Positions 38,681 to 48,120 of a stretch of 61,090 nt of DNA are shown piece after piece (the stretch's first letter is position 1; each line of letters opens with the position of its first letter). Location: positions 1-61,090 of IMG/VR virus record IMGVR_UViG_3300009024_000013. One strand, 5' to 3'. A program made the position numbers and the translations under genes. Source of the DNA: a virus. The notes below the pieces were generated by a model. The model worked only from the letters and a program-made list of their open reading frames with translations. It was not told where the DNA came from and made no database searches.

Positions 38681-40388
38681 AAAGACTAACTTGATGTTTC
38701 TTAATAGGAAATGATTGTTCAGTATATATTTTTTCTCTGACTTCAGAGTGACGTACTGAATAACCATCTAATTTATCTACAAGGTCCCAGATGGTGACCT
38801 TGTTTTTGTTTGCAAGCTTTCTCATTCCTCGACCAATCGCTTGTCTAATTGTAATTTCAGCTTTAGTGGTTTCTGAAAAAACAATATGATGAACATTCTT
38901 AAGGTCAATACCAGTTGCAAAGGTACCAAAACTAGCAACTATAATAACACCTTCATTTTTTTCCATTGCATCTTTATATTCATCTCGCTGTTCACTCTCA
39001 ACACCCCCGTCGATGTAATAGGTGTCCTTGTTCCACTCTTGAAGTTTCTTGCATATATTCTTACCATATTCATTTTTAATGTCTGAGAAGAGAATTAAAG
39101 TATTCTTACCGAATTTTCTTATCATGCCGCTTATTAGGTCTAATCTCTCTTGACTTTCAAATATGATTCCTTTTTCAATAGTTAACATTTCTCTACCATA
39201 CTCTTTATTATCTCGATACATTCTTTTAATCTCATCTGGGCTCTTTCTCATTTTAATGTACTCCTGAGCAGCTGTGTTTGATTTATTATATGTTAAGTAA
39301 ACCATGCGAATAGATACATTAGGAGAGTACCCATGATCAATTAAATGCTTTGCTGAAAGAGTCATGACTAAAGGCCCAACCTTTTCCTGTATCTTATAGA
39401 AATCAGAATATTCTTCAGATACCTTTGCCGTTCCAGAAAGTCCCAGTTTATATCTCCAATTATTACAAGCTGATATTATATTAGAAATAGAAGATCCTCT
39501 TGATTTATGAGTTTCGTCAACATTAACTACACTATATGATTCAAACATTCTAAAAAGCTTTGCATAATCTATTTTTTCTTTTAAATTGCTTACTTTATTA
39601 ATTGCTTTTTCAAGTTCTTTTTCTTTAGGTTTTTTAAGTCTCTCTAACTTCATCTTTTTCTTAACTGCTGAAGTTAACTGAGAATCCAAGCTTTTTTCTT
39701 CAAAACTGATAAGGCTTTGATAAGTAGATATTACTAAGTCCGCTTCTCTGAATTCCTCTTCTGAGAACTTATTCCTACCTCCTATCATTAAAATATTCCA
39801 ATTAACTAATCCATTAGAGTACATTTTAAATTTTTCTTCAGTTTGGCCAACTAACGAAATATTAGGAACTATCATCAACGCTTTATTATGTCTACTAATT
39901 ATACCAGTATGTTTTAAATAAGAATTAAAAATATAAAAAATTAGAGTCTTACCTGCGGATGTCGCTAATTCCTGAGTACAGTACTTATACTGAAGCGCCT
40001 TATACGCTGCTTCAAATTGATAATCCCTAGGATATATGGTATTATTATGTTCATCAACTACACCATTGAAAAGCCTTTTTACAAATTCAGTGTAGTTTTC
40101 TTTTTGATATTCTAAATTTAAAGTTTCCTTTAGACCTGATATTTCGCATTTAATTTGATTTTTTTCAGAAAAAGAATATATTTCTTTCCAAAGTCCTATC
40201 GGTATTTCATTTTCCTTAGACATAAAATTGTCCATTCCGTCCCATATACCTCTATCTACTAATACGTTAAAATCTCCATCTTTTGATTTTTTAGTAAAAT
40301 GATCTCGCAACCTTCCTTTTTCAGAATCGCTATCCCATTCTACTAACTTTATACAATTTCTAGTTTTGAAGACTTTAAACTTTAACAT
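38679..40388 (-). CDS. uvsW: UvsW-like SF2 DNA/RNA helicase
   Basis: A 569-residue superfamily-2 helicase resembling T4 UvsW. An N-terminal ~100-residue domain precedes motif Q/I (YPRDYQFEAAYKAL, then ATSAGKT as Walker A), Ia (ALMIVPNISLVGQTEEKF), II (NVDETHKSRG), III (LGLSGTA), IV (NTLILFSDI), V (IIVASFGTFATGIDLKNVHHIVFSE) and VI (IRQAIGRGMRK). UvsW unwinds branched DNA and R-loops and helps the switch from origin- to recombination-dependent replication. The helix-rich insert at about 225-280 is long. Confidence 0.88.
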   Translation of the reverse strand: MLKFKVFKTRNCIKLVEWDSDSEKGRLRDHFTKKSKDGDFNVLVDRGIWDGMDNFMSKENEIPIGLWKEIYSFSEKNQIKCEISGLKETLNLEYQKENYTEFVKRLFNGVVDEHNNTIYPRDYQFEAAYKALQYKYCTQELATSAGKTLIFYIFNSYLKHTGIISRHNKALMIVPNISLVGQTEEKFKMYSNGLVNWNILMIGGRNKFSEEEFREADLVISTYQSLISFEEKSLDSQLTSAVKKKMKLERLKKPKEKELEKAINKVSNLKEKIDYAKLFRMFESYSVVNVDETHKSRGSSISNIISACNNWRYKLGLSGTAKVSEEYSDFYKIQEKVGPLVMTLSAKHLIDHGYSPNVSIRMVYLTYNKSNTAAQEYIKMRKSPDEIKRMYRDNKEYGREMLTIEKGIIFESQERLDLISGMIRKFGKNTLILFSDIKNEYGKNICKKLQEWNKDTYYIDGGVESEQRDEYKDAMEKNEGVIIVASFGTFATGIDLKNVHHIVFSETTKAEITIRQAIGRGMRKLANKNKVTIWDLVDKLDGYSVRHSEVREKIYTEQSFPIKKHQVSL

Positions 40389-40394
40389 ATAATA

Positions 40395-40832
40395 TTAGCC
40401 TAATAGTTTTTCTAGATCAAGACGAGTTTTTAAACCAAATAAAACATTGTCTACTGTTTTTATAGATCCATCCATGAAGGATATTTGATTTTCTATAACC
40501 TCAACAGTTTCTTGCATTTCGGTTGTTTTTCCTTCTACAATAACCTTTTTTTCATGAGATTGATATCTCATATTTTGATTAGAAACATTTTCCCACTCTT
40601 TACCTTTCTTCTGTCTATATGATTTCTTTAGCTTAGATAAAGTATCTATTAGCGTATGATTGTCTTCAAGAAGACGCTGTCTGACGCTTAGAAAAAATAT
40701 TTGAACTTCTTTAAGGTCTCGTATATTATTTAATTTTTCAACGTTTCTACGAATTTCTAAAGAGTAATGGTCTCTTTCTTTTTTAAATTTTTCAGATATG
40801 TTATCTGTATTACTTTTAACTGTGTTTTCCAT
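40395..40832 (-). CDS. Coiled-coil protein of unknown function
   Basis: A 145-residue, highly charged helical protein with long heptad stretches (about 10-75 and 100-140). It lies between the amidase and the UvsW-like gene on the same strand. No family is recognised; an assembly or accessory role is possible. Confidence 0.55.
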   Translation of the reverse strand: MENTVKSNTDNISEKFKKERDHYSLEIRRNVEKLNNIRDLKEVQIFFLSVRQRLLEDNHTLIDTLSKLKKSYRQKKGKEWENVSNQNMRYQSHEKKVIVEGKTTEMQETVEVIENQISFMDGSIKTVDNVLFGLKTRLDLEKLLG

Positions 40833-40846
40833 TGTATATTTTTTAA

Positions 40847-41695
40847 TTAGACTAGTTTTCTTTGTTCAACTTCTTTTATCATTTCAAAATGAATCTTAGC
40901 TATTCTATCTCTTCCTTCTTCACTTAGCTGTAATTTAGATTCTTCTCTATTTGTCATAAAGAAATTCTCTGAAAGAATAGATGGCATTACAACTTTACGT
41001 AAAACCCAAAAGTTAGCTTCTTTATCTGCATCTCCATCTCTAGTATCTCTTCTCATTTTGTGATCTGGAAATTCAACTCTTGCTTTTTCATATAGAATCT
41101 GAGCTATTTTATCTGAAACAGTTTCACCAACTGTTGTATATACAGACCATCCGTGAGCGCTTTCTTTATTAAAGCCATTTGCATGAACCGAAACGTATAT
41201 ACATTTCTTACCATCCAGTTGTTGACGTTTTCTATAAATATCATTTGCTTCATCAGTTCTCCACCTTAATGAAAGGTCCTTTTCAGTATCAACTAAGTTA
41301 ATGCATTCTATACCCTCAACTTTGCATAATTCAATGATCCTTTTTACAACTGCTCTATTAAATTCACCTTCGAATAATTGAGTGCCATCTTCCCATTTAG
41401 GAGACCTTTTACCTGCTGTTTGGTATATTCCATCTATGATTCCTCCGTGACCGTTATCTAATATCCAAACGTACCCTCTGTTATCTTCTGATTCTACTTC
41501 GTTTATAATTAAACTAGATTTTAATTTTTCCCAAGTGTTTGGTCCAACGATACCGTCTGGTTCTAAATTTCTTTGATTTTGAAATGCCACAACGGCTGTT
41601 TCTGTAGCTGGTCCAAAATGCCCATCTACTTTAATTTTTAATAAAGTTTGTAATTCTCTTACTCTAGTGCCGATACTTCCTTTTTTTAATAACAT
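40847..41695 (-). CDS. Endolysin: PG-binding domain + N-acetylmuramoyl-L-alanine amidase
   Basis: A 282-residue endolysin. Residues 1-60 form a PG_binding_1 domain (GTRVRELQTLLKIKVDGHFGPATETAVVAFQ). Residues 75-275 are an Amidase_3 zinc enzyme: DNGHGG and FEGEFNRAV supply the first His and Glu ligands, VSVHANGF the second His, and ILSENFFMTN the catalytic Glu. It cuts the lactyl-peptide bond of peptidoglycan. There is no signal peptide, so release needs a holin; a holin-like gene is at 47854. Confidence 0.9.
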   Translation of the reverse strand: MLLKKGSIGTRVRELQTLLKIKVDGHFGPATETAVVAFQNQRNLEPDGIVGPNTWEKLKSSLIINEVESEDNRGYVWILDNGHGGIIDGIYQTAGKRSPKWEDGTQLFEGEFNRAVVKRIIELCKVEGIECINLVDTEKDLSLRWRTDEANDIYRKRQQLDGKKCIYVSVHANGFNKESAHGWSVYTTVGETVSDKIAQILYEKARVEFPDHKMRRDTRDGDADKEANFWVLRKVVMPSILSENFFMTNREESKLQLSEEGRDRIAKIHFEMIKEVEQRKLV

Positions 41696-41698
41696 ATT

Positions 41699-42004
41699 TT
41701 AATGATTATTTTTATAGTCTACTAAAGCAGTTATTACATCTGCGAATTGAGAACTATTTAAGTCTGAATTTAAATGATAATGTTCTTTATCTATAAATGA
41801 TTTTGCTTCTAATCTTAACTCTTCTTGAGAAGCAGTTTTATTTGAGTTAGTGTAAGCATCATCTTTAGTTTGTCTAAGTTCGTTAAGAGCTTGTTTCTTA
41901 GTTGACCTTGATTTATAATCTGGCATTTCATGAAATAATTTTGATTTTTTACCAAAATTCATACCTGAAAAACCCTGTTGTATATCTTTATCTTTATTAC
42001 TCAT
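41699..42004 (-). CDS. Small hydrophilic hypothetical protein
   Basis: A 101-residue, charged, Ser/Lys-rich protein (MSNKDKDIQQGFSGMNFG...), ending three bases before the amidase start. No family is recognised. The N-terminal half looks disordered and the C-terminal half helical (EELRLEAKSFIDKEHYH...). Confidence 0.55.
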   Translation of the reverse strand: MSNKDKDIQQGFSGMNFGKKSKLFHEMPDYKSRSTKKQALNELRQTKDDAYTNSNKTASQEELRLEAKSFIDKEHYHLNSDLNSSQFADVITALVDYKNNH

Positions 42005-42033
42005 TTTATTTTAGTTTAGTATGTTATACCTAG

Positions 42034-42504
42034 TTAGGAGAAAAAGTTTATGAATTTGTAAAATACAGAATCTATTTTAAAATGATCTTCAGGATATACT
42101 TCATTTTGAGAAAGAGTAGATACTACTTCATTACCTATCACATTAGACTCTTTTTTAGATTTAACTAATATATTAGGCTTATTGTCTTTGCCAACTAAAT
42201 AATTTATTAAATTATATTTTTCAAAATCATCATCGTTTATTTTTAATTTACGATTAATAAACACGGATGGACATTTTTTTACACCATTTCCAAAGCCAGT
42301 ATAATAAGACTGTTTTACAACGTCGTCTTTACAATCAGTTAAAAACTCTAAATAACCTTCTCTATCTTTAAAGTTTATTATAGTAAAGCTTTTTAAAGAC
42401 TGTATGTGATCTCTTATGGAATTCCAATTTCCACTAGAGCCAGCTTTTAGGTCTTTTATCTCTGCTTTTTCAAAATATTCAAAAACTTTTATGTATTTGT
42501 TCAT
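42034..42504 (-). CDS. Putative packaged protein (minus-strand member)
   Basis: A 156-residue protein. MNKYIKVFEYFE fits the targeting-like signature, with a cut after YFE. It is the clearest tagged gene on the minus strand. A mixed alpha/beta body (FTIINFKDREGYLEFLTDC...SVFINRKLKINDDDFEKYNLI) follows. AAATAAATAA precedes it on the minus strand, a late-like leader. Function unknown. Confidence 0.55.
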   Translation of the reverse strand: MNKYIKVFEYFEKAEIKDLKAGSSGNWNSIRDHIQSLKSFTIINFKDREGYLEFLTDCKDDVVKQSYYTGFGNGVKKCPSVFINRKLKINDDDFEKYNLINYLVGKDNKPNILVKSKKESNVIGNEVVSTLSQNEVYPEDHFKIDSVFYKFINFFS

Positions 42505-42580
42505 AATAAAGTGTAAAACTTTTTTGTTATTTATTTGTAAAACATATAGTGTAATAGTATAGTTGTAAAATAAAACAATA

Positions 42581-43189
42581 ATGATAATAATTATAGAAGG
42601 GTCACAGGGCTCTGGTAAAACTCACATGGTAAACTATCTAAAATCTATTAGAAGAGATGGTGACGTAATATTTTACAAATATGGACACGTGTCTCATATG
42701 AAAAACTTAGATTTTGAAGACATTGAGCCAAAAGAAGCTTTTCATTATTTTACTATATCTAATACTCTTACTATTTTAGAGTTACATAAAACAGTTTTAA
42801 AAGATAAGGTTATAGTATTCGATAGAGGAATTTTTTCAGCATACGTTTGGTCTATTTTAAGAAATAGGTTAAACGTAAATAAATTAAACAAAGAATTGCA
42901 TAATTTACTAGATAGTACATTATATGAAAACTGTCATGTAATTAGAGTAACTTCAAATAATAAGGAGGAACGCGATCATAGCGATTTATTTGATAACTTT
43001 ACAGATAGTGCAAAAGAAAATTATCTATTTGATAAAGTATTTGAAGATAATATTAAAAACATAGAATGCAACACTAAAAATAATTCATATACTCACGTAA
43101 TTAACAATAAAGACTTTTTAAGCGAGGCTGTTATGATGAAGATGTTTGACAAAATAATATATAAAAATAATATAAATAAACTAAAATAG
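42581..43189 (+). CDS. P-loop nucleotide/nucleoside kinase-like protein
   Basis: A 202-residue protein with IIEGSQGSGKTHM (Walker A at 7-14) and KVIVFDRGIFSAYVWSIL (about 76-93), the D-R-x-x-x-S pattern of thymidylate and deoxynucleoside kinases. The lid region is short and basic. It probably phosphorylates a deoxynucleotide precursor, in line with the phage-encoded thymidylate synthase. AATAGTATAGTTG upstream resembles the early-type element imperfectly. Confidence 0.65.
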   Translation: MIIIIEGSQGSGKTHMVNYLKSIRRDGDVIFYKYGHVSHMKNLDFEDIEPKEAFHYFTISNTLTILELHKTVLKDKVIVFDRGIFSAYVWSILRNRLNVNKLNKELHNLLDSTLYENCHVIRVTSNNKEERDHSDLFDNFTDSAKENYLFDKVFEDNIKNIECNTKNNSYTHVINNKDFLSEAVMMKMFDKIIYKNNINKLK

Positions 43190-43199
43190 CATTTATTCG

Positions 43200-43730
43200 A
43201 TGAAAAATTTAGTAACTAAGTATAGCCAATTTATATTTGAAAAAAAGGAAATGGCCTTAAAAGGAATTTCTTCTGAAAACATTATAAAAAAGATAGAATC
43301 TGTTATGGAAGTATTGCCTAACGACATACAGTTTGGTGTTCCATCAGATAACCTAGGACAGTCTACTTCTTATAAAGATGCATCTGACGCTATTCAACGA
43401 ATAAAAGATATATCACATTATTATTCTAAAAGAAAAGAGGATGTAAAATTTTATTGTTGGTCGATTACCTTTAAAGGAGACTTTAATGCTTCTCAGGAAT
43501 TAGAAGATAAGATGATAGAAGCAGATGGACTTTTCCATGAGGATAAAGAAAAATATGGAAAAATAGACATGATAAAAGTTAAAGATTATGTTCAAACCAA
43601 TCCAGAAGACGCTGATGAATTTAAAAGTTTTTCCATATCACTAGACAGTAAATCATCTAAAAAGTTTGGAATGAAACTTTCAAATAAAACATCTGACGAT
43701 ACTGACGAAGAGGAGGAATCAGAAGATTAA
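43200..43730 (+). CDS. Putative packaged protein of unknown function
   Basis: A 176-residue protein with start MKNLVTKYSQFIFE, fitting the signature with a cut after IFE. The body contains a possible small alpha/beta domain (about 60-125) and ends in a very acidic tail (TSDDTDEEEESED). No enzymatic motif is seen. Confidence 0.55.
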   Translation: MKNLVTKYSQFIFEKKEMALKGISSENIIKKIESVMEVLPNDIQFGVPSDNLGQSTSYKDASDAIQRIKDISHYYSKRKEDVKFYCWSITFKGDFNASQELEDKMIEADGLFHEDKEKYGKIDMIKVKDYVQTNPEDADEFKSFSISLDSKSSKKFGMKLSNKTSDDTDEEEESED

Positions 43731-43759
43731 ATAAATCTATAAACAACCAATAATATATT

Positions 43760-45700
43760 ATGGCAGGACTAAGGCATCTAAAAGAAGTTTACGATAAAAT
43801 GGGAAATGACTTCTTAAATAAACTATTTAATGAATATCTTATAGTCAATGAGAAAGTAAACGGTAGCTTCTTAGGATTTAAAAAGGATCAAGCTACTGAT
43901 GAACTTAAATTTTTTAATAAGAAAAATGAAATAGGATATATCGATAGGGTTTTATCTAGATTTTATAACGATCCTATATCTCATATAAGTAACTTGGGAG
44001 ATAAAACAAATAGGATTCCTTCTAATATGTATTTTGGTATGGAATACATCTCAAACACGTCTGTTAATTTAAACGATTATGGAAGGCTTCCTAAAAACGG
44101 ACTTTTACTTAATTTTATTCATGAATTAGATGAAGAAGGAAGAGTAGTAAAGACTATACAGGACAAAGGTATACTTGACGAATGGGCAAGTTTTTTAGAA
44201 ATAGATGGACCAACCATAGTATTTGAAGGAAATTTAAATGATGATCAAAAGGTAGAGATAATGGACTTTATATATTGTCCTAAAGAAGACTTAATAGAAA
44301 AATTTAAAACAAAATCTTTTATAAAGCATATAATATCTATCTTGAATAGCGATTTTCGAGAAAGCTTTTTAGAAAATAGTATAATAAGAGATATAAATGG
44401 ATTAGTATTTAGATTTTACGAAGGCGATAGAGAAAATCCTAGTTCTAAATCATTCTTAGCAAAATTAATAGACCCTATTTTTCAGAATAAAATGGAAAAA
44501 GAAGAAGTTAAGCGTGAAGATAATAAATCTCAAGATTATATATGGTTAATTGTAATAGATCTCATGAATTTTATAGAATTATATGATTTAAAGACAATTA
44601 GTAAGTGGAAAATAACAGGAGATTCTTTTCAAGAAAGATATGTAAAATTCATAAACAAGGTATATAGAGACTTTATAGAAGAATATAAAAATAAGTATGA
44701 AGGTTTAGAATTGAATAAGCCTGATTTTTTAGACGCTGAAGAATTTGATTTAAACATGGATATGGTAAAAGATCCATACATCATAGATTTAATAAAGGAA
44801 AGTGATACTTATAAAGAAATTTATAAGATATTATTAAACTTTTTTAGAAAGAAAAGAAAAAAAGTTAACTCTAATTTATTTGACAGTAATTTAATAAATC
44901 AATTAAATTTGCAGGTTGACAAGATAAAAAAGATACTATTAAAGGAAAAGGTATTTGAAGGATTTTTTCCAACATTTAATGAATATGTAGGGGAATCTGG
45001 AGAATTTGAACCAATGACAATACAGGGTTTTTCAAAAGAAAAAAGATCTATTCAAAAACCAAAGAAAGTAAACTTATTAATAGGAGATTTTCAACCCATA
45101 CACTTAGGTCATATCAAAGCAGCTGAAAAATTAAAATCTAAAAATAACTTTCCTGTTATTCTAGTGTCAACTATCAAAAAAGAAAAAAACAATAACAATC
45201 CTTTTTCAGAACAACTTGTTAGGAAAATGCTAAACAACGTAGAACAGGAATATGGAAGTTTTATAGAGAAAGCAATTATCGTCAAAGGAGGAGGAATAGA
45301 AGAAATAATAGGTTCTTTAAAACCTTCGTATATTCCAGTACTATGGGGAACTAACAAAAATAGATTAAATAGGTACGCTATACAACTTGGATATTTAAAG
45401 AAAAGAGATGTATCTCTAGATTTAAACAAAGATTTCAAGTTAGTTGAGATACCTAAATACCAATCCTCATCTGAGTTAAGAGATAGTATAAAAGATGAAA
45501 ACTATGCTGAGTTTAAGAGGCTTGTTCCAGATTCAGTAGTGTCTGACTTCTATAATTTAAAAAAGGAGATGGATCAACTTAACGAATCTAACTTAGACAA
45601 ATTACCCGATGATTCTGAGATAAATAATATAAACGAAAAATCTAACTCAGAAGATGAACCAGAAAGCAAAGAAACAAAACAGCAGTCAGAAAAACTATAA
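43760..45700 (+). CDS. Fused RNA ligase-like and NMN-adenylyltransferase-like protein
   Basis: A 646-residue protein with two nucleotidyl-transfer domains. The N-terminal one has VNEKVNGSFLGF (K32, resembling motif I EKVHG of T4 Rnl2), FGMEYISN (motif III-like), DINGLVFRFYEG (about 209-220, motif IV-like) and SFLAKLIDP (motif V-like). After a helical linker, residues about 438-590 form a cytidylyltransferase-fold domain: LIGDFQPIHLGHIKAAEKL (the HxGH motif), ...PVILVSTIK, and SSSELRDSI (the S-x-T/S-x-I/L-R motif). It may join RNA repair with NAD metabolism. The linker FPTFNEYVGE resembles a targeting motif. Confidence 0.65.
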   Translation: MAGLRHLKEVYDKMGNDFLNKLFNEYLIVNEKVNGSFLGFKKDQATDELKFFNKKNEIGYIDRVLSRFYNDPISHISNLGDKTNRIPSNMYFGMEYISNTSVNLNDYGRLPKNGLLLNFIHELDEEGRVVKTIQDKGILDEWASFLEIDGPTIVFEGNLNDDQKVEIMDFIYCPKEDLIEKFKTKSFIKHIISILNSDFRESFLENSIIRDINGLVFRFYEGDRENPSSKSFLAKLIDPIFQNKMEKEEVKREDNKSQDYIWLIVIDLMNFIELYDLKTISKWKITGDSFQERYVKFINKVYRDFIEEYKNKYEGLELNKPDFLDAEEFDLNMDMVKDPYIIDLIKESDTYKEIYKILLNFFRKKRKKVNSNLFDSNLINQLNLQVDKIKKILLKEKVFEGFFPTFNEYVGESGEFEPMTIQGFSKEKRSIQKPKKVNLLIGDFQPIHLGHIKAAEKLKSKNNFPVILVSTIKKEKNNNNPFSEQLVRKMLNNVEQEYGSFIEKAIIVKGGGIEEIIGSLKPSYIPVLWGTNKNRLNRYAIQLGYLKKRDVSLDLNKDFKLVEIPKYQSSSELRDSIKDENYAEFKRLVPDSVVSDFYNLKKEMDQLNESNLDKLPDDSEINNINEKSNSEDEPESKETKQQSEKL

Positions 45701-45719
45701 GAAATATTTTGATTATAGA

Positions 45720-46163
45720 ATGGGTAAAGGAAAACCCGAAAAACTAAAGAACGCTGTTCTTCAACACCCAGACGATACTGACGATTCCATATATGGATAT
45801 ATGCAAAAAAATAAATCCAGAAACATGTGGGTCATGAACTTCGAGCAATATGATAAATTAGGAGGTGTTTCAGAATCTTTTGATAAAAATAATCAAGAAA
45901 CCGTGGTAATAGATTATAACAAGTTCAATGATGTAAATGAAGATGAATGGACAGATGATTTACTCAGTAATATAGAAGCGGAAGATAAGGGAGAAAATTG
46001 GTGGAGTGATGAAAAACCTGAACAATTAAACATGCAATCTCTAGAAAAAGATTTATCCGAATTAGTAAATAAATATTCTGGTAAAGTTGGAATAGATTCA
46101 TATGGAGTTTTAGATGCTATCTATCAAATAATGGATCAAATGTTTCCAAGAGTAGAAAAATAA
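45720..46163 (+). CDS. Acidic hypothetical protein, possibly tagged
   Basis: I use the ATG 20 bases after the upstream stop (147 residues). The frame also has an ATG at 45654 inside the previous gene and one at 45834 that would give MNFEQYDKLGGVSE, which fits the targeting signature. The start is therefore uncertain. The C-terminal part is acidic and helical (WWSDEKPEQLNMQSLEKDLSEL). No function is recognised. Confidence 0.5.
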   Translation: MGKGKPEKLKNAVLQHPDDTDDSIYGYMQKNKSRNMWVMNFEQYDKLGGVSESFDKNNQETVVIDYNKFNDVNEDEWTDDLLSNIEAEDKGENWWSDEKPEQLNMQSLEKDLSELVNKYSGKVGIDSYGVLDAIYQIMDQMFPRVEK

Positions 46164-46171
46164 TAAAGAAA

Positions 46172-47851
46172 ATGAATTTCATAGATAAAATAAAGGGATT
46201 TAATTTTTCAAAAAAGATTTTAGAGTCTACTCAAGAAGATATAGGCACAGATATCAAGTCTATAAGTAAAAGATTAACTGATGAAATAGGAGGGGTAGAA
46301 GATGAATCTATTATAGATTCTATACTTGACGATATTACATATGAAATATTAAATAGAAAAGAAGAAACAGATGTAGGAGATGTAATTAAATTATTTTCAG
46401 ATTCAAGTAAATTAAAAAGTTTTTCAGATTATAAAAATAAAAAATCAAGCAAAATAAACAATATAAGTAAAAATCTTAATAAGATATCTAAAAACTTATA
46501 TTCCAACACAGATAAAGAAAGAGAAAAGTCTAATAATGATTTTATAAGAGCAGCGACTGATTTAAATCTAGAATTAGATAGAGCTAATAAATTAGTTGAG
46601 ATTTATAAATTAAATTCCGAGATGAATCCTGAAGAAAAGGATAAAATAAAAGAATTGTCTAAAAGCGACAAAGTTTTTAGTAAAGTTATAGAATCGTATA
46701 AAAAATTAGCAAAAAAGGTAATTGATCATTTAAATAAAAAAGTAGATAAGGACGACGATGCTGATTTAATCATAGACGATATCAATAACACTTTTGAAGA
46801 AAGTGGAATTTCCATAATTAACATAAATATTGGTGGAAAAGAAACAACTGTAAAAGATCAAATAGAAAAAATAAAGGTAAAGGAAGATTCAACAAAACCA
46901 AAGGAAACAAAAAATCAAAGATCGTTTATAAAAGATACTATAACTAGGTTAAAATCTTCAAACATACCTGAATTAAGAGACGGTTTGATTATAAAAACCG
47001 GAGGATTTTATAATAATATTTTAAATATACAATCTTCTTATAAAGATGCTTTGCTTAATATAATACAAAGAAGAGCAATAAACCTAGGAGAAGACAACAT
47101 ATTTTTAGATAAAGAAAATGCAGATGTTAAGTATCAAATATCATACTTAGAAACAATACGTTATTTTTTAGATTACATGATAGATTCTTATATTTCTACA
47201 AAAAGAGATAGAGATAAGCTAAAGAGATTGGTAAATAGTCTATATGTAGATAAAGCCGCTTATATTAGAAATAAAAATCTTTCTAGAAAAATTAACATGA
47301 CGGACTTTGCAGGTCTAAAAATTAAAAGAGAGATTAAGATTCCATTATATAAAACTGTAAATATTCCTATAACTAATGAAGACATTGTTGCTAATTCTAA
47401 ATTTAGTAAATTTAAAGCGGCTTTAGGTAACTTAGGAGGATTGCTTGGGTGGCAAAAGAGTTACGTAGATCAAGGAATGGCTAAAGCAAATAAAATGCAA
47501 AATAGAGCTATACTTCAAGCTATTACTAATGTTTCTAAATCTATAGCGGGAGCTGTAGGAGGAGATAAGGCTAGGAATAAAACAGACTTAGCAGCTAGGA
47601 AAGTAGGAAATGCTTTAAATTTAGAATTAAAAGAAGATATGTTAGCACCCATGGATTCAGGAGGAGCTAATCAACCTGGAGCAATATTTGATACACCACA
47701 ATCCGTAGCAGGGGGAATGGATACTTTTTCTAAACTTGGCCCAGGTAAAGTTAAAAAGAAAAGTAAGAGAAAAAAGAAAAAGAAAAAGGCTAATAAGAGG
47801 TCTAGTTCAATTATATCATTTAACGATTTTATAAATAAAAATAAATACTAG
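46172..47851 (+). CDS. Large putative packaged protein with basic C-terminus
   Basis: A 559-residue Lys-rich helical protein. MNFIDKIKGFNFSKKILE fits the signature with a cut after ILE. Long charged coiled-coil segments fill residues 30-240, followed by helical regions and a polybasic stretch (KVKKKSKRKKKKKKANKR) near the end. The final residues SSIISFNDFINKNKY resemble the signature again, at the C-terminus. DNA condensation inside the head is a reasonable guess from the basic tail. No catalytic motif. Confidence 0.6.
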   Translation: MNFIDKIKGFNFSKKILESTQEDIGTDIKSISKRLTDEIGGVEDESIIDSILDDITYEILNRKEETDVGDVIKLFSDSSKLKSFSDYKNKKSSKINNISKNLNKISKNLYSNTDKEREKSNNDFIRAATDLNLELDRANKLVEIYKLNSEMNPEEKDKIKELSKSDKVFSKVIESYKKLAKKVIDHLNKKVDKDDDADLIIDDINNTFEESGISIININIGGKETTVKDQIEKIKVKEDSTKPKETKNQRSFIKDTITRLKSSNIPELRDGLIIKTGGFYNNILNIQSSYKDALLNIIQRRAINLGEDNIFLDKENADVKYQISYLETIRYFLDYMIDSYISTKRDRDKLKRLVNSLYVDKAAYIRNKNLSRKINMTDFAGLKIKREIKIPLYKTVNIPITNEDIVANSKFSKFKAALGNLGGLLGWQKSYVDQGMAKANKMQNRAILQAITNVSKSIAGAVGGDKARNKTDLAARKVGNALNLELKEDMLAPMDSGGANQPGAIFDTPQSVAGGMDTFSKLGPGKVKKKSKRKKKKKKANKRSSSIISFNDFINKNKY

Positions 47852-47853
47852 AT

Positions 47854-48111
47854 ATGAGATATATTAAAGATATTTTTACAGAAGACAAAAACGATGGAAA
47901 ATATTCATCAAAAAAAACATTAGGCATAATTTCAGGAATATTAGTATGCCTTGCATTTGTAGGAGACGGATTTCACTGGTTTACAGTTAACGAAGCTTTA
48001 TTTAACACTATGCTGATTTATTCAGGAACAATGCTAGGAGTATCAACAGCCAAGGCTATTTTTAAGAAAAGCGAACCTGTTAAAGATATAGAAACTGAAG
48101 TTAAAAAATAA
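47854..48111 (+). CDS. Tagged holin-like two-helix membrane protein
   Basis: An 85-residue protein. MRYIKDIFTE fits the targeting signature with a cut after FTE. Then KKTLGIISGILVCLAFVGDGF and NTMLIYSGTMLGVSTAKAIF give two membrane helices with a short loop and a charged tail, the layout of class II holins. The gene starts three bases after the upstream stop. Either it is the holin that releases the amidase, or it is a packaged membrane protein that helps DNA entry. Confidence 0.55.
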   Translation: MRYIKDIFTEDKNDGKYSSKKTLGIISGILVCLAFVGDGFHWFTVNEALFNTMLIYSGTMLGVSTAKAIFKKSEPVKDIETEVKK

Positions 48112-48120
48112 TAATTAAAC

